DNA from: an uncultured Sutterella sp.
GTDB lineage: Bacteria; Pseudomonadota; Gammaproteobacteria; Burkholderiales; Burkholderiaceae_F
Assembly: GCA_905197905.1 (NCBI GenBank)
Contig: CAJKAP010000006.1
Coordinates: forward strand, 84,582 to 148,581
DNA: 64,000 bases
Reading direction: 5' to 3'
The first letter of the stretch is position 1; each line of letters starts with the position of its first letter. Below, in pieces: positions 1-8,172 of the stretch. The translations under genes and the position numbers were made by a program. The notes beneath the pieces are model-generated. The model saw nothing but the letters and a program-made list of their open reading frames with translations. It had not been told where the DNA came from and searched no databases.

Positions 1-1
1 T

Positions 2-517
2 CAAACTCAGTTGGTCATCACCTTAGGGCGTGGCACCGTCATCTTCACGTTGAACCCTGGCACTGGTGTCTTTGAACTCACCAACGATAAAGTTTCAGTG
101 AGCCCGCAAGCCAAAGAATTTGCTATCAACTGTTCAAATATGCGCCATTGGGAAACGCCTGTGAAGCGCTACATAGCCGAGCTCTTAGAAGGTAAGGAGG
201 GAGTACGTGGTAAAGACTTCAACATGCGCTGGATCGCTGCTATGGTGGCTGAAGTGCATCGCATTTTGCAACGCGGCGGCATCTTCATGTATCCGCGAGA
301 CCACCGCGATCTTCAAAAACCTGGCAAACTGCGCCTGCTCTATGAAGCCAATCCGATGAGTATGCTGATTGAAAATGCTGGTGGCGCTGCAACAAACGGG
401 CACGAACGTATTCTCGACATCAAACCCGAAAAGATCCACCAACGCGTGGCAGTCTTCTTGGGAGCCGCAGAAGAAGTCGAACTCGTCACGAGATATCACC
501 AAGAAGAAGCTGTGTAA
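2..517 (+). CDS. fbp: Fructose-1,6-bisphosphatase class I, C-terminal part (5' end outside window)
   Basis: Only the last ~171 residues are present; the frame is open to the window edge. The enzyme hydrolyses fructose-1,6-bisphosphate to fructose-6-phosphate in the cytosol, the committed step of gluconeogenesis. Visible class I FBPase signatures are GGIFMYPRD, then [11 protein letters not shown] and GGAATNG, the C-terminal substrate and metal region of the family, followed by the usual ERILDI-x-PE-x-IHQR segment. The gene ends at TAA and is followed within 20 bases by an intrinsic terminator. It converges with the minus-strand gene at 621-1235. No anomaly is visible in the part present. Confidence 0.95.
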   Translation, partial: QTQLVITLGRGTVIFTLNPGTGVFELTNDKVSVSPQAKEFAINCSNMRHWETPVKRYIAELLEGKEGVRGKDFNMRWIAAMVAEVHRILQRGGIFMYPRDHRDLQKPGKLRLLYEANPMSMLIENAGGAATNGHERILDIKPEKIHQRVAVFLGAAEEVELVTRYHQEEAV

Positions 518-535
518 TCGTGAGTTTCTTCTCAG

Positions 536-565
536 GAGCACTTCATTTGAAGTGCTCTGTTTTGT
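536..565 (+). terminator. Intrinsic terminator of fbp
   Basis: A perfect 10-bp stem GAGCACTTCA/TGAAGTGCTC (536-557) with a 2-base centre is followed by TGTTTTGT. It lies 19 bases after the fbp stop. Confidence 0.8.
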
Positions 566-569
566 CTAG

Positions 570-595
570 AAAAAGCCATCTCGTAGGAGATGGCT
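570..595 (-). terminator. Intrinsic terminator of the LapA-like gene
   Basis: A 9-bp stem AGCCATCTC/GAGATGGCT (574-582 and 587-595) has a 4-base loop. On the minus strand it is followed by a T-run (the A-run at 570-573), so it ends the minus-strand transcript arriving from 621. Confidence 0.8.
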
Positions 596-620
596 CTTCT
601 CGGGAAACCTTCAAAGAAAA

Positions 621-1235
621 TTAGAAGAGGTCTTCAAACATCTTCTTTTTCTTCTTCGTATCCTTTTCTTCCTCAGCCTGAACTTCTGCTTCAGCCACAA
701 CAGGCTTGGCTTCTTCTGCAGTAGGAGCTGGCAAAGCTGTCTGCAAACGATGTTCAAAAGCGACTAAGCTTTCGTTGAACTTGTCCACGGTAGCCATTTG
801 TTGCTGAGCAACCTCACCGTTCAAAGCCGTAAACTTCGTATCAATGTCGTCACGCAGCCGACGGACTTCTTGTCCCAACTCGTCGCAACGCGCGAGTAAG
901 AGAGATTCCAATTTTTCCAAGCGCTCTCGCGTGATCTTATTGACTTCAGCAAAACGGCTCTTTTCCGCATCATCAGCTAAAGCTCTGGCGTTGCGCGTTT
1001 CTTTGTAGGCCGAGCGCAATTCAAGCGTTACGCTCGCTGCCTGCCAGACCGTGTAGAGCAACATCAACAAAATCAAAACACCGAAACAGCACACCACGAT
1101 AATACCGAGAGGGGCCTGAATTTCCGTGTAAACCAAATTCACCGTTGTTTCAGCGGAAATCGCGCTCCAGTTAATGACTAAGAACACGGCCATCACAACG
1201 AGTAATAAGAACAAGGCAATCGTACGAATTTTCAC
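621..1235 (-). CDS. LapA-like two-helix inner-membrane protein with coiled coil
   Basis: A 204-residue protein. Two hydrophobic segments (about residues 5-25 and 42-63) flank a short loop, the arrangement of LapA/YciS (DUF1049) proteins, which in E. coli take part in lipopolysaccharide assembly control. The rest is predicted cytoplasmic: a long charged, coiled-coil-like region (about 75-165) and an acidic then lysine-rich tail (EEEKDTKKKKK). The helix pair and loop resemble LapA, but the long coiled coil is longer than usual for the family, so the function is uncertain. It is monocistronic with its own terminator and faces upp across a 342-base gap. A hairpin lies in its leader (1250-1280). 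Confidence 0.6.
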   Translation of the reverse strand: MKIRTIALFLLLVVMAVFLVINWSAISAETTVNLVYTEIQAPLGIIVVCCFGVLILLMLLYTVWQAASVTLELRSAYKETRNARALADDAEKSRFAEVNKITRERLEKLESLLLARCDELGQEVRRLRDDIDTKFTALNGEVAQQQMATVDKFNESLVAFEHRLQTALPAPTAEEAKPVVAEAEVQAEEEKDTKKKKKMFEDLF

Positions 1236-1577
1236 TTTTTAGTCTCCAAAAACAAAGTTCTTTATTTAGAACCTTTGTTTACTGCTATAGAAATATGAGC
1301 TCTCTATATGCCAATCAGAAACACAGGCAAGCCTTTTATAAAAGACCTCTGTGGTTGGTTGTTCAGGTTTGTTTCCATTCTCATCCCAATCAAAAAATTG
1401 GAAACCAAGAATGAATGCTTTAGATTATCCCATCATAGCAAAAGGACGCTATTCTCTGCATCTCGTTTTCGGCTTTACGACCTTTGACGTATGCGCCTAA
1501 AGGGGCTATAGTGTGAGGTTAGTAGAAATATTTGAATAATTTTTACGCCTCATTGTTCCCTACTGGAGAAAATTTGT
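1236..1577. other. Divergent promoter region, LapA-like gene / upp
   Basis: These 342 bases hold no convincing gene. They contain a hairpin AAACAAAG-TTCT / AGAA-C-CTTTGTTT (1250-1280) about 15 bases upstream of the minus-strand start, so it would lie in that gene's leader. An AT-rich stretch and an RBS (GGAG at 1565-1568) precede upp. I see no recognisable operator. Confidence 0.5.
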
Positions 1578-2228
1578 ATGCGGACGGACGCTCGCTTTCC
1601 CAAGCTTCACATCGTCAACCATCCCCTGATTGAGCACAAGTTGACCCTGATGCGTGACAAGAACACCGACACTCAGGATTTCCGAACCTTATTGCACGAA
1701 ATCGCTTTGCTCATGGGCTACGAAGTTACCCGCGACTTCCAGACTCACCTCGTTGAAATTGAAACCCCCATCTGCAAGACGCAGCAGCCTCTTTTGGTTG
1801 CCAAAGACCCAATCATCATCCCCATCCTACGTGCTGGCTTAGGAATGACTGATGGTCTCCTTACTCTTTTGCCTGCTGCTCGTGTTGGACACATTGGTTT
1901 GCAACGCGATGAAAATGCCAACCCTATTGAATACATGATCCGTATTCCGAAGGGAGACGAACACAGCAACTACATTGTGGTTGATCCGATGCTCGCCACC
2001 GGTCATTCTGGCGCCTACGCAGTTAACAAGTTAAAAGAACACGGCGTGAAGGGTGGGCAGATTCGTTTTATGGCTCTTGTTGCTGCCCCTGAAGGCGTGA
2101 AAGTCTTCACAGATGAACATCCCGATGTGGAACTTTATGTTGCCGCGCTTGATGATCATCTCAACGAGCATGCTTATATTGTTCCTGGTCTAGGTGACGC
2201 TGGAGACCGTGTTTTTGGCACTCTATAA
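1578..2228 (+). CDS. upp: Uracil phosphoribosyltransferase
   Basis: Converts uracil and PRPP to UMP in pyrimidine salvage; cytosolic. At 216 residues it has family length. Motifs: PILRAGLGM at about 82-90, the PRPP-binding loop VDPMLATGHS at 135-144, and the uracil-binding C-terminus YIVPGLGDAGDR from about 200. The ATG at 1578 follows GGAG at 1565-1568 with normal spacing. It stands alone between a divergent neighbour and its own terminator; no uraA permease is adjacent. Confidence 0.97.
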   Translation: MRTDARFPKLHIVNHPLIEHKLTLMRDKNTDTQDFRTLLHEIALLMGYEVTRDFQTHLVEIETPICKTQQPLLVAKDPIIIPILRAGLGMTDGLLTLLPAARVGHIGLQRDENANPIEYMIRIPKGDEHSNYIVVDPMLATGHSGAYAVNKLKEHGVKGGQIRFMALVAAPEGVKVFTDEHPDVELYVAALDDHLNEHAYIVPGLGDAGDRVFGTL

Positions 2229-2248
2229 GCCTCTGAAGCACTAATTTC

Positions 2249-2287
2249 TAAAGGTCCTAGATTTTGGTCTAGGACCTTTAGTTTTTT
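2249..2287 (+). terminator. Intrinsic terminator of upp
   Basis: A 13-bp perfect stem TAAAGGTCCTAGA/TCTAGGACCTTTA (2249-2261, 2268-2280), a 6-base loop, then GTTTTTT. Confidence 0.9.
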
Positions 2288-2608
2288 CAGGAAGTCCCTC
2301 TCTTCTTTTTCGAGGAACAATAGCCTTAAGGAATCTGCACATAATTGGATATTATTTATCCAATTTATATTAGGGTTAACCATTATTTGTAGATTTCTTT
2401 ATACTTTTCACATAGTTTTTTATACGTATATATACTTATTTTTAAGAAATAAACACTTAAAACTAATCTGTTAGAGTTTCTTTAACTTGATAAAAATCAA
2501 ATGTTACTTAGGCAAAAAGGAGCATTATGCTTCCAACGGATGTTTGTTCATCCATTTTTTCCTTCTATTTGATGCACCAAAAAGTGCACCCTCTCTAGGT
2601 TGTTGAAT
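2288..2608 (+). promoter_or_regulatory. frdC control region with perfect FNR box
   Basis: This AT-rich 320-base region contains TTGATAAAAATCAA at 2487-2500, an exact match to the FNR/ANR consensus TTGAT-N4-ATCAA. If the box acts at a class II position (centred at -41.5), transcription would start near 2535, and a -10-like ATTATG lies at 2524-2529. The predicted leader then holds two small hairpins: GGATG/CATCC (2538-2553) and TGCAC/GTGCA (2573-2588), the second just ahead of the weak AGG ribosome site. The FNR match is seen directly; the start site is inferred. Confidence 0.75.
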
Positions 2609-3445
2609 ATGTCGACCCCTGATTCTGTCAAATACGGCAACACCCCTACCGCTAACGAAAATGTTTGGGGCGCTGGCCTTAAAGATGCTAAGCGTCAAAG
2701 CCGCACGACCGCTCTTTTGGATATTGGTCAGTCTGTCTCTGGTCTTATCCTCGGTCTCTTCCTCTTCTGCCATATGGCCTTCACAGGCTCCGTCAACTTT
2801 GGCAAAGACTTGTTCGCCAACTTGATCGCTACCTCTGGTGGTGCCTTCTTGGATGGTGAAGAACACCTTTGGATGCATGTTGCCTTCGTTGGTTTCATCA
2901 CCTTAACGGTAGCTATCCACGCTTTCTGTGCATTACGTCGTTTCCCGACTTCTTATCACCAGTTCCGTGATATCAAGGCTCACTGGCATCTTCTTAAGCA
3001 CGAAGACACCGCTTTGTGGGTTGTCCAGATCACCACTGGCGCTTTATTGTTCCTCTTCGTATTCACCCACGTGATGCCGATGCTCTTTAATCCAAGCAGC
3101 TTCGATCCCAACTTGATCGGTGTTCACACCTATCACATTGGTATGGTCTACACGTTCATCTTCTTGGTGATCACAGAACTCCACGGCATGATCGGTTTGT
3201 ATCGCTTAGCCGTCAAGTGGGAAATCTTCTCCAAGGATGCTGACCGCAACCTGATCGACCAGCGTGAACGCGTTGGTGACCGCGCTGGTCTTCGCAAGAC
3301 GATGCTCTTCGTTGCTCTCGCCATGATCGTTGCAGGGACCTTGACCGCTTACAAGAACTACTCGATCGGTAAAGAACAGGTCGAAGCTAACCAGGCCGAT
3401 CAGCGCTACGTTGTCCCTGCTGACAAGAACTGGTACCACAACTAA
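2609..3445 (+). CDS. frdC: Fumarate reductase cytochrome b subunit (Wolinella type)
   Basis: A 278-residue membrane anchor that carries two haems b and exchanges electrons between menaquinol and the FrdAB catalytic subunits. Five hydrophobic helices are visible. Histidines 55, 104, 154 and 192 have spacings 49/50/38, matching the four haem ligands of Wolinella succinogenes FrdC (44, 93, 143, 182). This supports the dihaem succinate:quinone oxidoreductase type. The ATG at 2609 is preferred over the TTG three codons upstream. An FNR box upstream implies anaerobic induction. No frdA or frdB follows: a strong terminator comes 30 bases after the stop, so the partners must be encoded elsewhere. Confidence 0.9.
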   Translation: MSTPDSVKYGNTPTANENVWGAGLKDAKRQSRTTALLDIGQSVSGLILGLFLFCHMAFTGSVNFGKDLFANLIATSGGAFLDGEEHLWMHVAFVGFITLTVAIHAFCALRRFPTSYHQFRDIKAHWHLLKHEDTALWVVQITTGALLFLFVFTHVMPMLFNPSSFDPNLIGVHTYHIGMVYTFIFLVITELHGMIGLYRLAVKWEIFSKDADRNLIDQRERVGDRAGLRKTMLFVALAMIVAGTLTAYKNYSIGKEQVEANQADQRYVVPADKNWYHN

Positions 3446-3475
3446 TTGGCCTTTCTCCTAGATAGGTCTACCCAC

Positions 3476-3523
3476 GGGTGCTACAGAAATCCAAAAGACA
3501 ATGTAGCACCCGTTTTGTTTTTT
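3476..3523 (+). terminator. Intrinsic terminator of frdC
   Basis: A 10-bp stem GGGTGCTACA/TGTAGCACCC (3476-3485, 3502-3511) is followed by GTTTTGTTTTTT. It isolates frdC as a single-gene unit. Confidence 0.9.
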
Positions 3524-4496
3524 CAATAAGCAGATTTGCGACCACCCTATTGATGCGAAGCGAGAGCTTCTCGTATAAAGCTCCCTAGTGCATAAGGGTA
3601 TTTCCGGGAACACGGGTAGCAACCACATCTCGTCGATCTATAACAACATCTTGGATTCTTTTATTCCCTTTGAACAACTACATAGATAACTGCTTTATGA
3701 TGAGTTGGCCTGTTATCTAACTAGCATGAGAATCCCAAGCTCGATCACTTTAAACCGAGAAGCAATAGCTTGCACATTTGGCATCCGAGCTTCTGCGTCC
3801 AACTCCTACCACGTGCAAATCCACGAAATCGCCTCAGCAGTCTTGGCAGATGCTCGTAATGCGTAGCCAAAAGAATCTTTACAGCCTAAATGCGTCCAGC
3901 GAGGCAATTCCTTTGCTAGCTTCTTCTAGCTATCGTTGAGTACTTTTTTACTGTCGTCTTTACTCGACTTGAGCACAACTTTCAACATACTTTCACTCTT
4001 TGCTAAACGGAATTTGGCTTCTTGTAGTTTTTCAAATTGCACTTTGAGCTCATCGTGGGTTAAGGGACGGTCGGCAGGAATATCTGAGTTTTTTCAATAG
4101 TCAGCTTCAAAGTTCCGTGAGGTTTAGCGGTAGTGCATCCTAAACTGAATAGGCTTGGTCGTCGGCTCTCAAGTAGTTTTGCTAGGCGGTCTTAGCCTGC
4201 AGGAAAAACTATTAAATAGTTGACAACATCACCGCAGCCAATCGGTTAGTAGGGCAGGAAGGGCTTTACTGTTTGAGCTAAAAGAGATGGTCTGGTTGAG
4301 CTATCCAACCAACAGCTTCGAGATACGTAGATAAAGCTCACTTTGGGTGTAGCTACCTGGGTATTGCTTCCATCACATAAGATCTTGATCAGATAGTCAA
4401 ATAGCTCTAAAAACATTGTTTAGACCAGACGTAGCGTTTCCATATCCTTACAAGTATAGATAGACTACAAGCACCACTACTTCAGCGTATGCAAAG
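3524..4496 (-). pseudogene. Decayed coding remnant(s), family not recognised
   Basis: About 970 bases carry no intact frame on either strand. On the minus strand one frame from about 4096 to 3716 reads as protein-like sequence (for example DRPLTHDELK, FEKLQEAKFRLAK) but is cut by TAG at 3926-3928 and at 3807-3809 and ends at TAA near 3716. A second open stretch lies upstream in another frame (about 4200-4097), and a third, about 56 codons (MFLELFDYLIKIL...), lies around 4420-4255. The pattern is a gene, or two, broken by stops and frameshifts. A transposase is a possible source given the size, but I cannot recognise the family. Confidence 0.4.
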
Positions 4497-4535
4497 AAAA
4501 AACCAGCTACTAAACAGAGTGAGCAGCTGGTTTTT
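4497..4535 (-). terminator. Intrinsic terminator, probably of dcuB
   Basis: Stem AAACCAGCT/AGCTGGTTT with T-runs on both sides. On the minus strand AGCTGGTTTTTTC follows the loop, about 107 bases past the dcuB stop. Confidence 0.65.
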
Positions 4536-4641
4536 AAAAGAGAAGCGGCAGAGCCAAGTTTCCCTGGCATCCACCGCCTCATTTTACTGGTGCGAGTCCT
4601 GGAGATTCCCCAAGACTCTTGGTCAAGTCTGACTATCTAAA

Positions 4642-5991
4642 TTAGATGTAACCGTAGACCATACCGAGGCAGTAGCCAGTAGCGGTAGCCGTCAACACAC
4701 CGATCAAGCCTGGAGCGATGAAGGAGTGGTTGATCACGAAACGGCCAATATGCGTCGTACCAGAGCGATCGAACTGGAGAGCAGCCAAGTCAGACGGATA
4801 GGTCGGAAGGATGTAGTAACCATAGCAAGCAGCGGCACAGGACACCACCAATCCCGGAGGAACACCAATCTGCAAAGCGACAGGAACAATCGTTGCCACA
4901 GCAGCAGCCTGAGAGTTCACAAGCTTAGACGTCAAGAGCAAGACCAAAGCGTAAGCCCAAGGATAGGAACGAACCAACTCAGTCAACACGGTTTTGAGGT
5001 CAGCCAAGTGAGCAGCGAACATCGTGTCAGCCATCCAGGCCACACCATACACAGCGCAAATTGCGACGCAACCAGCATTGAACACAGGGGTCTTACCAAC
5101 GCTAGCAGCGCGGGTCTTGCAGAAAATGACGATGAAGGCACCGCAAGTCAACATGAACATCTGAATGATCAACGTCATGGACAAAGCTTTCTTACCAACG
5201 ATCGGGCGGAGTTCAGGGAACATGCCGAAGACAGCCACAGCGGCCACGGTCGCCAGGAAGATCCACAAGGAGGTCCACTGTTCCGGACGGAACTTCACAC
5301 CGATCAAGGTGGTGGTTTCACCGTAGATGTACTTACGCTGTTCAGGGTCAGCTATCAATTTCTGGAATTCAGGGTCTTTGTCCAAATCTTTGCCACGGAA
5401 GACAGAGAACAAGGAAACAAAGAACAAACCAACGATAGCACCAGGAATCACGATCGAGAAGAGCTGAACGAAGCCGAACGGATGACCGCCAACCAAGTGA
5501 CCATCGAGTAAGGAGATCATGGACACAGCAGCCACGGCAGCTGGCGAACAGATGATGGACATCTGGGAAGCGATCGTAGAGGCGGCCATTGGACGTTCCG
5601 GACGAATGCCATTCTTAATAGCCACGTCATAGATAATCGGCAACATCGTATAAACAACGTGACCAGTACCGCACAACACAGCCAAGAACCAGCAAAGATA
5701 AGGAGCGAGGAAGCAAACGAAACGAGGATGTTTACGCAAGAGACGTTCTGCAATCTGGAGCAAGCAATCAAGACCGCCAGCAGCCTGAAGAGCAGAAGAA
5801 GCGCAAATCACGGCTAAAATTGTCAAGATCACGTCGATAGGCGGTTTCCCCGGGGCGATATGCCAACCGAACACCAAAATCAACAGACCAATACCACCGA
5901 GCAAACCAAGTGCCATACCGCCCTTACGTGCACCGTAGAACAAGCAGGCAAGCACCACCAAAAGCTGAATCCAAAAATCAAAGCTAAGCAT
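4642..5991 (-). CDS. dcuB: Anaerobic C4-dicarboxylate antiporter DcuB
   Basis: A 449-residue inner-membrane carrier that exchanges external fumarate, malate or aspartate for internal succinate during fumarate respiration. It matches the DcuA/DcuB family along its whole length: [20 protein letters not shown] near the N-terminus, [10 protein letters not shown] and [10 protein letters not shown] in the middle, and [20 protein letters not shown] and [14 protein letters not shown] near the C-terminus. The [15 protein letters not shown] loop is shared with DcuB rather than DcuA, from memory of the E. coli proteins. The ATG at 5991 follows AGGAA. It is divergent from the fumarase, so substrate uptake and interconversion sit side by side. 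Confidence 0.93.
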   Translation of the reverse strand: MLSFDFWIQLLVVLACLFYGARKGGMALGLLGGIGLLILVFGWHIAPGKPPIDVILTILAVICASSALQAAGGLDCLLQIAERLLRKHPRFVCFLAPYLCWFLAVLCGTGHVVYTMLPIIYDVAIKNGIRPERPMAASTIASQMSIICSPAAVAAVSMISLLDGHLVGGHPFGFVQLFSIVIPGAIVGLFFVSLFSVFRGKDLDKDPEFQKLIADPEQRKYIYGETTTLIGVKFRPEQWTSLWIFLATVAAVAVFGMFPELRPIVGKKALSMTLIIQMFMLTCGAFIVIFCKTRAASVGKTPVFNAGCVAICAVYGVAWMADTMFAAHLADLKTVLTELVRSYPWAYALVLLLTSKLVNSQAAAVATIVPVALQIGVPPGLVVSCAAACYGYYILPTYPSDLAALQFDRSGTTHIGRFVINHSFIAPGLIGVLTATATGYCLGMVYGYI

Positions 5992-6539
5992 GATGATTCC
6001 TAAAAAAATGAGGACAGGATCTATTTTGCCTACTCTTGGGAGTATTCGTGGCGGTATTTTTAGTCCCTTTGACTTAACTATAGGAATTACCCACTTCTGG
6101 CATTTTCTTTACAAAAGTTTTAACTCTTGAACTTAGCTTAATAGAAAGATAAATCACAATATATTTGTTATTATTTTCATTTTCTTTATAAAAATCATCG
6201 TATTATGTAAATTTTTCAAGATGTTTCTAAACAAAATTACTTAGTGGTTAACCCTTATCTCTGGAGTAGTAAATTGAAGTTTTTTGTTAAAGATGGGGGT
6301 ATTCATAGTACTAAGTCAAAAGAAAGGCGATTTTTCTCAAAAGTGGTAGAAGAAGGCTGTACACTTTTTTTACTCACGAGATGACTCGAGTCTCTCGGAG
6401 CGTCCTCTTAGTATTAGTTGCCAGAGTTAAACACCCTTGCCTCATTAGGGTGCTATCCCTCACAGTGATATCACCACCCCATAACAAACAGTGAATCACT
6501 GTGAACTTTGGGCAACATCAAAAATCGGAGATACCTACT
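5992..6539. promoter_or_regulatory. Divergent dcuB/fumarase control region with clustered inverted repeats
   Basis: These 548 bases hold no gene. Near the fumarase start are three dyads: CACCCT/AGGGTG (6432-6452), GTGATATCAC (6465-6474) and ACAGTGA-A-TCACTGT (6488-6502). The latter two share the core GTGA/TCAC, with centres 25-26 bases apart, as expected for paired operators of one dimeric regulator. I find no perfect FNR box here. The dcuB-proximal half is AT-rich without a clear site. Confidence 0.5.
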
Positions 6540-8069
6540 ATGACGACAGTCATTAAGCAAGACGACCTTATTGAAAGCGTCGCTGCTGCCTTCCAGTACA
6601 TCAGCTACTATCATCCTCAAGATTTCTTGGATCATATGGCTGATGCCTATCGTCGTGAAGAAAGTGCCGCAGCAAAAGATGCCATCGGTCAGATTCTCGA
6701 AAACTCTCGCCTTTGCCAATTAGGTAAGCGCCCTCTTTGCCAGGACACGGGAATGGCCGTGGTCTTTGTGAAGGTCGGAATGGACGTTCGTTGGGAAGGT
6801 TTCACGGGTTCCGTGGAAGATGCTATTAATGAAGGCGTCCGCCGCGCTTACACCTACCAAGAAAATGTTTTACGTTTCTCTATGGTGACACCCCCAGAAG
6901 GTGCTCGTAAGAACACTCGGAACAATTCTCCCGCAGTTATTCACTGGCAAGTGGTCCCTGGTGACAAAGTGGATATCACTGTTGCCGCTAAAGGGGGTGG
7001 ATCTGAAAACAAATCCAAGCTCGTCATGATGGTGCCTTCTGACAACGTTGTTGATTGGATTATTGAACAAGTTAAGCACATGGGTGCTGGCTGGTGTCCT
7101 CCTGGAATTTTGGGTATCGGTATTGGCGGTACTGCTGAAAAATCAGTTCTTCTGGCTAAAGAAAGTTTGAATGAGCCGCTTGATATGCTCGAGCTCTTAA
7201 AACGTGGTCCCCAGACGGAAGAAGAAAAACTCCGTGTTGAAATCTACAACCGTGTCAACGAATTGGGTATCGGTGCTCAAGGTCTCGGCGGCTTGACGAC
7301 CGTTCTCGACGTCAAAGTAAAAATGTACCCGACGCACGCTGCCTCCAAGCCGGTTGCCGTTATTCCTAACTGCGCCGCTACGCGTCATGCTCACTTCGTG
7401 CTTGATGGCTCTGGTCCTAAGTACATCGAACCACCGAAGATTGAAGATTTCCCAGTCTTTGACTGGAAACCTGATGTCACCAAGAGCAAGCGAGTTAATC
7501 TTGATACGCTTACTCACGAAGAGATTCAGTCCTGGAAGCCGGGCGATACGCTCCTCTTGTCGGGTAAGTTACTCACGGGTCGTGACGCCGCTCACAAGCG
7601 TATTAGTGAAATGCTTGCGAAGGGTGAACCTCTCCCTGTTGACTTCCATGGTCGCGCCATCTACTACGTTGGTCCTGTTGATCCTGTAAAGAGCAAGGGC
7701 GAAGTAGTTGGTCCTGCAGGTCCTACGACCTCTACTCGCATGGATAAGTTTGTCGACATGATGCTTTCTGAGCCTGTTGGTTTAGGCTTGATGGTCGGTA
7801 AGGGTGACCGTGGCCCTGTGGCTCGCGAAGCTATTAAGAAACATGGTTCTGCTTACTTGATTGCTGTGGGTGGGGCGGCCTACCTCGTCTCGAAGTCGAT
7901 CCGCGAATCCAAGGTCTTGGCCTTCGGTGACCTCGGCATGGAAGCAATCTATGAGTTCACGATTGAAGATATGCCCGTGACAGTAGCTGTTGACCACAAC
8001 GGTGACTCGATTCACATCAATGCGCCAAAGTTCTGGGCAGAAAAGATCGCCGAAGCAAAAAAATCGTAA
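6540..8069 (+). CDS. Fumarate hydratase class I (iron-sulfur, single chain)
   Basis: Interconverts fumarate and malate using an oxygen-sensitive [4Fe-4S] cluster. The 509-residue chain joins the alpha (Fumerase) and beta (Fumerase_C) domains. Cluster ligands are apparent: C67 in PLCQDTGM, C186 in GWCPPGILGIGIGG and C278 in IPNCAATRHAHF, with spacings 119 and 92 as in class I fumarases. The beta domain carries GPAGPTTSTRMD, GKGDRG and the VGGAAYLVSKSI stretch. The ATG at 6540 with GGAG at 6526-6529 is preferred over a GTG 13 codons earlier that lies inside a palindromic operator-like site. Together with dcuB and frdC it fits malate/aspartate to succinate fermentation. fumA versus fumB cannot be assigned. 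Confidence 0.94.
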   Translation: MTTVIKQDDLIESVAAAFQYISYYHPQDFLDHMADAYRREESAAAKDAIGQILENSRLCQLGKRPLCQDTGMAVVFVKVGMDVRWEGFTGSVEDAINEGVRRAYTYQENVLRFSMVTPPEGARKNTRNNSPAVIHWQVVPGDKVDITVAAKGGGSENKSKLVMMVPSDNVVDWIIEQVKHMGAGWCPPGILGIGIGGTAEKSVLLAKESLNEPLDMLELLKRGPQTEEEKLRVEIYNRVNELGIGAQGLGGLTTVLDVKVKMYPTHAASKPVAVIPNCAATRHAHFVLDGSGPKYIEPPKIEDFPVFDWKPDVTKSKRVNLDTLTHEEIQSWKPGDTLLLSGKLLTGRDAAHKRISEMLAKGEPLPVDFHGRAIYYVGPVDPVKSKGEVVGPAGPTTSTRMDKFVDMMLSEPVGLGLMVGKGDRGPVAREAIKKHGSAYLIAVGGAAYLVSKSIRESKVLAFGDLGMEAIYEFTIEDMPVTVAVDHNGDSIHINAPKFWAEKIAEAKKS

Positions 8070-8091
8070 TTCGCTAGTTTGACATAGCAAC

Positions 8092-8128
8092 GCCTCTTGA
8101 TGACTTTTGCTCTCAAGAGGCATTTTTT
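8092..8128 (+). terminator. Intrinsic terminator of the fumarase gene
   Basis: A 9-bp stem GCCTCTTGA/TCAAGAGGC (8092-8100, 8113-8121) is followed by ATTTTTTG. Confidence 0.9.
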
Positions 8129-8172
8129 GTCTGCAAAAAACTTCCATTACCAGTAGAGGGAACGAAAGGGAG

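Noticed and set aside
4726..5511. Open frame of about 260 codons antisense to dcuB
   Set aside because: It has no family resemblance, and its Arg/Ser/His-rich composition is that of the reverse of a hydrophobic gene; dcuB on the other strand matches its family end to end.
6031..6044. TACTC-N4-GAGTA near dcuB as a NarL heptamer pair
   Set aside because: The heptamers match the NarL consensus poorly and abut without the two-base spacer; there is also no proof that the NarL-like protein here uses that site.
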